This document shows positions 58,979-64,000 of a stretch of 64,000 bases of DNA, one piece after another; the stretch's first letter is position 1, and every line of letters begins with the position of its first letter. This DNA is from Vulcanimicrobiota bacterium (lineage in GTDB: Bacteria > Vulcanimicrobiota > Vulcanimicrobiia > Vulcanimicrobiales > Vulcanimicrobiaceae). Made by a program: the position numbers and the translations under genes. The stretch is taken from NCBI GenBank assembly GCA_013036105.1, contig JAAXCX010000008.1:1-64000 (forward strand), given 5' to 3'. A model generated the notes under the pieces. That model ran no database searches and had not been told where the DNA came from. It saw nothing but the letters and a program-made list of their open reading frames with translations.

Positions 58979-60028
58979 ATGATCAGCATTTTGCATTTCA
59001 GGACTTTTAGCTTTGGCCGCATTCTTGCGAGTACATCGCTGCTTGCGTTGAGTTTAGCCGCCTGTAGCGGTGGCTCAAGCGGCGGCTCCGCCGGAGGCGG
59101 AGGCATTGGCGGCGGCCTGCCGCCGGTTGCGCCGGCTACAACAGCCGGTGTGATCACCGAATATGCCGTTCCGACGGCCAATTCTTTTCCGTATGGGATT
59201 ACGGAAGCCGCGGATGGCAACATCTGGTTTACGGAAAACGGCGGCAACAAGATCGGAAAGCTCACTCCGAACGGCACCTTCAGTGAATATGCGATCCCAA
59301 CCGGGAGTTCGAGTCCTGAAGGCATCGCCGCCAGCAAGGACGGCTTTCTCTACTTCACCGAAAGCCAAGCGAACAAACTCGCGCGGATCGACACGAGCGG
59401 CAACATCCTCGAGGGCCCCGTGCCAACTGCGAACTCCTGGCCTTACAACATTAACCCAGGGGCCGATGGGAACATCTGGTTCACGGAATACATCGGGAAC
59501 AACGTCGCCAAGGCCGACACTTCGACCGGCGCAATCGTCGAGTTTCCCATCCCCACCCTCAATTCGGCGCCGCGCGGCATCACCGCCGGCCCGGACGGAA
59601 ACACGTGGTTCGTCGAGAGCAACGGCAACAAGATTGGAAAGATTACCCCAGCCGGCGCAATCACAGAATATCCGATTCCTGGGGTTCCTGGACCGCAACG
59701 CATCGCAACCGGTCCCGACGGCAACCTCTGGTTTACCGAGAACGCCAGCGGCAAGATCGGCAAAATTACGCCCACCGGAACGATCACGGAATATCCGCTC
59801 CCCTTGGCAGCGTCTCAGCCTACGGGTATAACCGCCGGCCACGACGGCAATATGTGGTTCTGCGAAAGTGCGGGCAACAAGATCGGACGCATAACGATCT
59901 CCGGCACGATCACCGAGTATGCCATTCCAACGCCCGGCTCCGGGCCCGAAACCATCGCTGTGGGCTCTGACGGCAACCTCTGGTTCGACGAACAGCTCGG
60001 AAACAAGATCGGAAAGATCACACCGTAG
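58979..60028 (+). CDS. Seven-bladed propeller lipoprotein, virginiamycin-B-lyase-like repeats
   Basis: 349 aa from ATG 58979. The signal sequence ends in a lipobox LSLAACSGG followed by a Gly/Ser linker. Seven repeats of about 42 residues each hold an ITEYxIP strand, a PxGITxGxDGNxWFTE segment and GNKIGKITPxG. These are the blades of a Vgb-type beta-propeller. Unlike streptogramin lyases I see no evidence for the catalytic Mg/His site, so it is more likely a binding or surface protein common in this lineage. Confidence 0.85.
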   Translation: MISILHFRTFSFGRILASTSLLALSLAACSGGSSGGSAGGGGIGGGLPPVAPATTAGVITEYAVPTANSFPYGITEAADGNIWFTENGGNKIGKLTPNGTFSEYAIPTGSSSPEGIAASKDGFLYFTESQANKLARIDTSGNILEGPVPTANSWPYNINPGADGNIWFTEYIGNNVAKADTSTGAIVEFPIPTLNSAPRGITAGPDGNTWFVESNGNKIGKITPAGAITEYPIPGVPGPQRIATGPDGNLWFTENASGKIGKITPTGTITEYPLPLAASQPTGITAGHDGNMWFCESAGNKIGRITISGTITEYAIPTPGSGPETIAVGSDGNLWFDEQLGNKIGKITP

Positions 60029-60986
60029 GAGTGCTCGAGGGAGCCGGCAGTGGCGCGCCGCCGCAGAGCGTGCGCATCGACTGCTGAGCTCCCGCATCCG
60101 TATAGCTCGATGGATGCAGGTACGAAAGCACAAACGTTCCGTCCATGCCCTGCGCGGCTGCCACGCTGTATGTCATGCCGAAGCCGGGCGGTACGGTGAA
60201 CTGGGCCGTGGCCAACAGGCCCGGCGTTCCGCAGAACTTCAGTTTCTGAACCGACGCGCGATACTTCACCGAATGCTGCGTGCCGGATGCTGACGTGGGC
60301 GCCATCTGTGCCGCCGACAGAAGGTCCGGCATACCGCGTGCTTTCAGCATCCACATCGTCTGCAAAGGCGCATTGCCGAGCCAAATGCCGCCAAGTTCGA
60401 AGTCTAAACCCTTTTGCAGTGCGCTCCACCCGGATGGGGGAGTCGCGTCGGGCAAACCGCCGCCCGGCAGCGGACACGCCGAACGCACCGCCGATTCGAT
60501 CGCGGGATCGGGCTTGCTCGACGTCCGCACGTAGACCGTCGCGTATGTCAGCCCGCGCTGCGAGAGCGTGGTCGTCTCAATGAATGCCGGTTTCGAACCG
60601 TAGAGATGTAGCGTTGAAACGCTTGCCGTGGCACCGCATACCTTCGAAGAGGCCGTCGCCATCGTCAGTTTCTGCTTCGTCTTCGCACTCGCGAACACGT
60701 TACGAAGTTGCGCGAGCAACGCGGCGACGATCCCCGACGGAAGCGGAAGCACCGCTTGCGCAAAGACTCCGCCGCCGGCCGGGCCGCCCGTTCCGGGTCC
60801 GCGCCACATATTCTTGATCTCCGTGAGCGTAAAGCCGCGCGGCAATTGCACCCAATCCGCCGGCGCGACAAATGGCGCGGCTAGCGGCGCCGGGGAAGGC
60901 GATGGCGCGGGCGTCGATTGGGCGGACGAAGGAAGCGCGTTGCTCAGCAGCAATGCGCCAATCAGGAGTGCATACAAGCTCCTCAC
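60018..60986 (-). CDS. Secreted protein of unknown function
   Basis: 322 aa, signal peptide MRSLYALLIGALLLSNALPS and a Pro/Ser/Ala linker (about 25-40). The rest is a globular beta-rich domain with four Cys, repeated-like segments FVAPADWVQLPRGFTLTEIK and PSGWSALQKGLDFELGGIWL (two related halves, each a W-x-x-L...G...W segment). It probably has a duplicated domain, but no match is recognised. It overlaps the convergent propeller gene by 11 bp. Confidence 0.65.
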   Translation of the reverse strand: MRSLYALLIGALLLSNALPSSAQSTPAPSPSPAPLAAPFVAPADWVQLPRGFTLTEIKNMWRGPGTGGPAGGGVFAQAVLPLPSGIVAALLAQLRNVFASAKTKQKLTMATASSKVCGATASVSTLHLYGSKPAFIETTTLSQRGLTYATVYVRTSSKPDPAIESAVRSACPLPGGGLPDATPPSGWSALQKGLDFELGGIWLGNAPLQTMWMLKARGMPDLLSAAQMAPTSASGTQHSVKYRASVQKLKFCGTPGLLATAQFTVPPGFGMTYSVAAAQGMDGTFVLSYLHPSSYTDAGAQQSMRTLCGGAPLPAPSSTPTV

Positions 60987-61004
60987 GCTAACCGGCTTCC
61001 TTTC

Positions 61005-62195
61005 TTAGATTAAGCCGACTTCTTTTCCGACGCCGGCAAAAGCCGCCAAGGCACGATCCATCTCGTCCGTGGTGAGCTTGGCGCTGATTTGTACGCGAAT
61101 GCGGGCCGTGCCTTCGGGGACCACCGGGAAGCCAAATCCCGTTACGAAAACACCTCGCTTCAGCAGCCGGTCGCTCATGGCGATCGCGAAGGACGTTTCG
61201 CCAACGATGATCGGAACGATCGCGCTATCCCCTTCGAGCGGTTTGAATCCAAGCGCCACCAGCTTTTCGCGAAAGTATCGCGTGTTATCGCGCAGCCGCC
61301 CGACCAGCTCGGGGTGCTCGTCCAGATAATCGATCGCTTCAAGCGAACTGCACGCCACCGTCGCGGGCAAAGCGTTGGAGAACAATTGCGGCCGCGACCT
61401 TTGGATCAGCGTGTCGATCAGGGCGTGACTGCCCGCGACAAATCCGCCGGCGGCTCCGCCCAGCGCCTTTCCGAGCGTACCGGTGATGATGTCAACCTGT
61501 CCATCCAAACCGAAGTGCTCGATCGTACCGCGGCCGGTCTTTCCCATCACCCCGGTGCCGTGCGAGTCGTCGACGACCGTAACCGCGTTATATTTCTTGG
61601 CGAGCTCGACGATCTCCGGAAGCTTCGCTAGACTGCCTTCCATCGAAAAGACGCCATCGGTAACGATCAATACCGGCGCCGAGCCTTGCACCGCTTTCAG
61701 TTTCTCCTCGAGATCGCGCATGTCGCTGTGCTTGTAGCGTTCGCGTCGTGACTTCGAGGCTAAGCGGCAGCCGTCGATGATCGAGGCATGATTCAACTCG
61801 TCGGAGATGATCGCCGAGCCGGTATCGCAGATCGTTGGAAAAAGTCCGGTATTGGCGTTCCAGCAAGAAACGTATGTGAGCGACGCTTCCGTTCGCAGAA
61901 ACTGCGCGATGCGATCTTCAAGCTGACGGTGGATATCGAACGTGCCACAGATGAAGCGCACCGACGCCGTGCCGGCGCCGTATGTATCCAAGCCGCGCTT
62001 GCCGGCTTCAATCACGGCGGCTTCGTCCGATAGACCGAGATAATTGTTGCTGGAGAGGACGATGACGTCGCCGGCCTCCTCCATGTGCACTTCGGGAGCC
62101 ATCGGCGTCGTTAGGTGGCGCAGCGTTTTGTAAGTGCCGGCGGCTTTGAGTTTTTCGATCTCGCTCTGAAGGCTGCGTTCGAAAGCGGTGTTCAC
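61005..62195 (-). CDS. kbl: Glycine C-acetyltransferase (2-amino-3-ketobutyrate CoA ligase)
   Basis: 396 aa from GTG 62195 (AAAGGAA upstream), overlapping the tdh stop as GTGA. PLP-dependent: VIVLSSNNYLGLSDEAAV, SDELNHASIIDGCRL, VVDDSHGTGVMGKTGRG, and the lysine loop IITGTLGKALGGAAGG. It splits 2-amino-3-ketobutyrate with CoA into glycine and acetyl-CoA. The two genes form the threonine degradation route. Confidence 0.95.
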   Translation of the reverse strand: MNTAFERSLQSEIEKLKAAGTYKTLRHLTTPMAPEVHMEEAGDVIVLSSNNYLGLSDEAAVIEAGKRGLDTYGAGTASVRFICGTFDIHRQLEDRIAQFLRTEASLTYVSCWNANTGLFPTICDTGSAIISDELNHASIIDGCRLASKSRRERYKHSDMRDLEEKLKAVQGSAPVLIVTDGVFSMEGSLAKLPEIVELAKKYNAVTVVDDSHGTGVMGKTGRGTIEHFGLDGQVDIITGTLGKALGGAAGGFVAGSHALIDTLIQRSRPQLFSNALPATVACSSLEAIDYLDEHPELVGRLRDNTRYFREKLVALGFKPLEGDSAIVPIIVGETSFAIAMSDRLLKRGVFVTGFGFPVVPEGTARIRVQISAKLTTDEMDRALAAFAGVGKEVGLI

Positions 62196-63232
62196 GCGAT
62201 TCCTTTCAAGTCCAAGACGATTTTCGCGGCTTCGCCGCTGCGCATCAAAGCAAAACCCCGTTCGAATTGATCGAACGGGATCACATGTGTGATGATCGGT
62301 TTCAAATCGACGCGGCCGCTGCGAACCAGCTCTTCGGTTTGATACCACGTTTCGAACATTCGGCGCCCATTGATACCGAGCAGCGTCAAGCCTTTGAAGA
62401 TCACCCGATCGGCCAGGTCGATCGTGACGTTCTCCGACGGTATGCCCAGCAGCGCAGCGCAGCCGCCCTTGCGCACGGCGCGCAAACCGGTGTCGAGCGC
62501 CTGGGGATTCCCCGACATCTCCAAGAGCACGTCAACGCCTTCGCCGCGCGTTGCCGCCACAATTTTTTCCACGACTTGCGCATCGGTGGCGGAAAACGCC
62601 TCGTCCGCGCCGAGTTTCTTCGCCAGATCCAGTTTGGCGGGGTTGATGTCAACGGCGTACACGGCCGAAGCTCCAGCCGCTCGCGCGACGGGTATGGCCA
62701 TCAGTCCAATCGATCCCACGCCCATGATGAGCACGGACTTTACGCTGACGCCCGCAGCCATAACGCAATGCACTGCGTTGCCCAGCGGATCGAAGACGGC
62801 CGCGAATTCGTCGGGAATAGATGCGTCGAGCTTCCAGACGTTGCTTTCGGGCATCGCGATATACTCGGCGAACGCGCCGTCACGATCGACGCCGATGATC
62901 TTCAGGTTTTCGCACAAATGGGCTTGTCCGGTGCGGCATAAGAAACAGGTGCCATCAGCGATGTGGCCTTCGGCGGAAACGCGATCGCCGGGCCCAACCA
63001 TGCGGACAGAGCTGCCTACCGCAGTAACGCGGCCCATAAATTCGTGCCCCATGACCAGCGGCGGCTTTATGCGGCTTTGCGCCCACTTGTCCCAAGAAAA
63101 AATGTGGAGGTCGCTGCCGCAGATACCGGCTTTCTCGACCCGAATGAGGACGTCCGATGGCCCGAATTCGGGAACCGGAACGTCGCAAATTTCGAACCCC
63201 GGCTTGGGCGCCGTCTTGCAGAGCGCGCGCAT
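62192..63232 (-). CDS. tdh: L-threonine 3-dehydrogenase
   Basis: 346 aa from the second ATG (63232; MRALCKTAPKPGFEICDVPV), chosen because AGGATGG is well placed upstream of it; an ATG nine bases earlier is also possible. Zinc medium-chain dehydrogenase: catalytic zinc ligands ICGSDLHI and GHEFMG, structural zinc CFLCRTGQAHLCEN, NAD loop VLIMGVGSIGLMAI. It oxidises threonine to 2-amino-3-ketobutyrate, passed to Kbl. Confidence 0.95.
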   Translation of the reverse strand: MRALCKTAPKPGFEICDVPVPEFGPSDVLIRVEKAGICGSDLHIFSWDKWAQSRIKPPLVMGHEFMGRVTAVGSSVRMVGPGDRVSAEGHIADGTCFLCRTGQAHLCENLKIIGVDRDGAFAEYIAMPESNVWKLDASIPDEFAAVFDPLGNAVHCVMAAGVSVKSVLIMGVGSIGLMAIPVARAAGASAVYAVDINPAKLDLAKKLGADEAFSATDAQVVEKIVAATRGEGVDVLLEMSGNPQALDTGLRAVRKGGCAALLGIPSENVTIDLADRVIFKGLTLLGINGRRMFETWYQTEELVRSGRVDLKPIITHVIPFDQFERGFALMRSGEAAKIVLDLKGIA

Positions 63233-63319
63233 GAAGGCCATCCTATTCGCAGGCGCGATAGGATTACATCCCTTGCTTACCCAAGCGCCCTTCGAGCAAC
63301 CGCTGCCTCAAGCAAGCCG

Positions 63320-63613
63320 ATGGACGATACACAAAAAACTAATAAAATCGAAGCAATTTACGATCTGCGAGAAGCCGTAGAGCAAAAGGTTCATGCCGAG
63401 AAAGAGCTCGAGGCTCGCCCTTCGGCGGAGAATCGTGACGCTCTCCTCGACGCGCAGCTTGCCGTCGAAGCAAAGACGCAAGACGCCATCGAGTCATGCC
63501 TGGAATGCGGAACGTGTCACGCCCCCGAGGAGCCGCACCGCGGGGTGGTCGAGCGTGACGGCAATGTCCTAGGCGTAAACTTTAACGACGCACCACAGAA
63601 GGACGGCGGTTAG
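63320..63613 (+). CDS. Small acidic protein with CxxCxxCH motif
   Basis: 97 aa from ATG 63320 (MDDTQKTNKIEAIYDLREAV). A helical acidic N-terminal half (EQKVHAEKELEARPSAENRD), then SCLECGTCHAPEEPHRG, with CxxCGTCH and a nearby His. There is no signal peptide, so a heme c site is unlikely and a small zinc or iron-sulfur motif is more plausible. Its stop overlaps the convergent RsbW-like gene by 4 bp. Confidence 0.5.
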   Translation: MDDTQKTNKIEAIYDLREAVEQKVHAEKELEARPSAENRDALLDAQLAVEAKTQDAIESCLECGTCHAPEEPHRGVVERDGNVLGVNFNDAPQKDGG

Positions 63614-64000
63614 GCACGCCGTCGCTCGTCGGCGTCGCAAGAGACGGCGTTCGGTAACCGCTTACACAGCCGCAACCTCGTCCCGTGCTCACTGTACTCC
63701 ATTTCATCCATCAACTCACGCATGATGAACGTGCCGTATCCGCGCGCTGAATTCGACATCGGCCGCACGTAGTCGGATGCGTTCCATCGTGCGAAACCCG
63801 CGCCGCTGTCTTTGACCTCGATGACCAGTTCGCGGCCCTCGCAGGTGCAGCTGATGTCGATAGAAGTGCCGTTGGTATGCCCGTGCTCGGCCGAATTCGA
63901 GAGCGCTTCGCCGACCGCGTACTCAATGTCGCCCAGCTCTTCACCAGAAAACCACTGCCGGGCAAAGTCTACGACGGCGCGCCGGGCCGGCCCGACGCAC
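63610..64000 (-). CDS. Anti-sigma regulatory (RsbW/SpoIIAB-like) serine kinase, partial at the 5' end
   Basis: 130 in-frame codons reach the window edge. HATPase-2 motifs: FSGEELGDIEYAVGEALSNS (N-box EALSNSAEHG), LVIEVKDSGAGFARW (G1-like DxGxG), and SARGYGTFIMRELMDE (G2-like), then a short basic C-terminus. It binds ATP and is expected to phosphorylate an anti-anti-sigma factor or hold a sigma factor in a partner-switching module. About 20 N-terminal residues lie beyond the window. Confidence 0.85.
   Translation of the reverse strand, partial: CVGPARRAVVDFARQWFSGEELGDIEYAVGEALSNSAEHGHTNGTSIDISCTCEGRELVIEVKDSGAGFARWNASDYVRPMSNSARGYGTFIMRELMDEMEYSEHGTRLRLCKRLPNAVSCDADERRRA

Noticed and set aside
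63515-63532. CGTCH in the 97-aa protein as a cytochrome c heme site
   Set aside because: No signal peptide or cytochrome fold accompanies it, so covalent heme attachment in the periplasm is not expected.

Overview
The window looks like one continuous stretch of chromosome from a GC-rich, aerobic, diderm bacterium. The outer membrane is implied by two TonB-dependent receptors, several beta-barrel-like proteins and a heptose-epimerase (LPS core) gene. Gene content (SpoVS/YmdB without other sporulation genes, carboxypeptidase-regulatory-domain TonB receptors, seven-blade Vgb-type propeller lipoprotein, HrcA/CIRCE, RsbW-like kinase, YabR/FtsB/Ppx cluster) fits a deep-branching Terrabacteria-like lineage such as Candidatus Eremiobacterota (WPS-2). 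That placement is my inference and no database search was run. Genes are tightly packed, and NTGA-type 4-bp overlaps between consecutive genes are very common.

Layout. 1-7.4 kb: 5' end of an aldo/keto reductase, a secreted small protein, tRNA-Asn, a glycine-zipper secreted protein, the methyl-cycle pair metK-ahcY, a methenyl-THF cyclohydrolase-like gene, and an operon of an unknown gene, ymdB, spoVS and a PHP phosphoesterase. 7.6-18.3 kb is the most unusual block: a membrane protein, a heme/porin/heme/YtkA-like fusion protein, a multicopper oxidase, another membrane protein, a TonB receptor, a DUF318 permease, hldD, a His-rich anchored protein and a Sco copper chaperone. Together these look like an outer-membrane metal/electron-transfer and copper-handling system. 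18.3-22.6 kb: an HprK-like gene with a degenerate P-loop, then an ECF sigma/anti-sigma/MucB operon and a histone-deacetylase-like hydrolase. 22.6-28.7 kb: TPR protein, etfBA, a barrel protein, and a small XRE regulator/membrane-protein pair behind a 34-bp palindrome. 28.7-36.1 kb: a second TonB receptor with a Fur-box-like site, HAD phosphatase, small acidic proteins, prolyl oligopeptidase, and two ORFs of unusual composition.

36.4-44 kb: tRNA-Leu(UAA) interrupted by a group I intron, a three-gene envelope operon (YtxH/holin-like), phosphoribosyltransferase, hydrolase, split LigD polymerase and ligase genes, small basic proteins, rhodanese-like, and a ppx/YabR-like/ftsB-like cluster. 44.4-50.2 kb: accA, accD, a glycosyltransferase, rsmE, dnaJ, hrcA with CIRCE. 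50.3-57.7 kb: acs, S1/P1 nuclease-like, DinG helicase, rhomboid, DtxR, adenosine deaminase, initiator tRNA. 57.8-64 kb: DUF5694-like protein, Vgb-like lipoprotein, secreted protein, the threonine-degradation pair tdh-kbl, a small Cys-rich protein, and a partial RsbW-like kinase.

Main surprises: (1) a group I intron in tRNA-Leu(UAA) at the same anticodon-loop site used by cyanobacteria and plastids; (2) the heme-porin-heme-YtkA fusion translationally coupled to a multicopper oxidase; (3) four conserved genes (ymdB, PHP, MucB-like, Ppx-like) with no ATG/GTG/TTG at the expected start, each sitting on the stop codon of the preceding gene, suggesting near-cognate starts (ATA, CTA or GTC, ACG, CTG) under translational coupling or, less excitingly, sequence errors.
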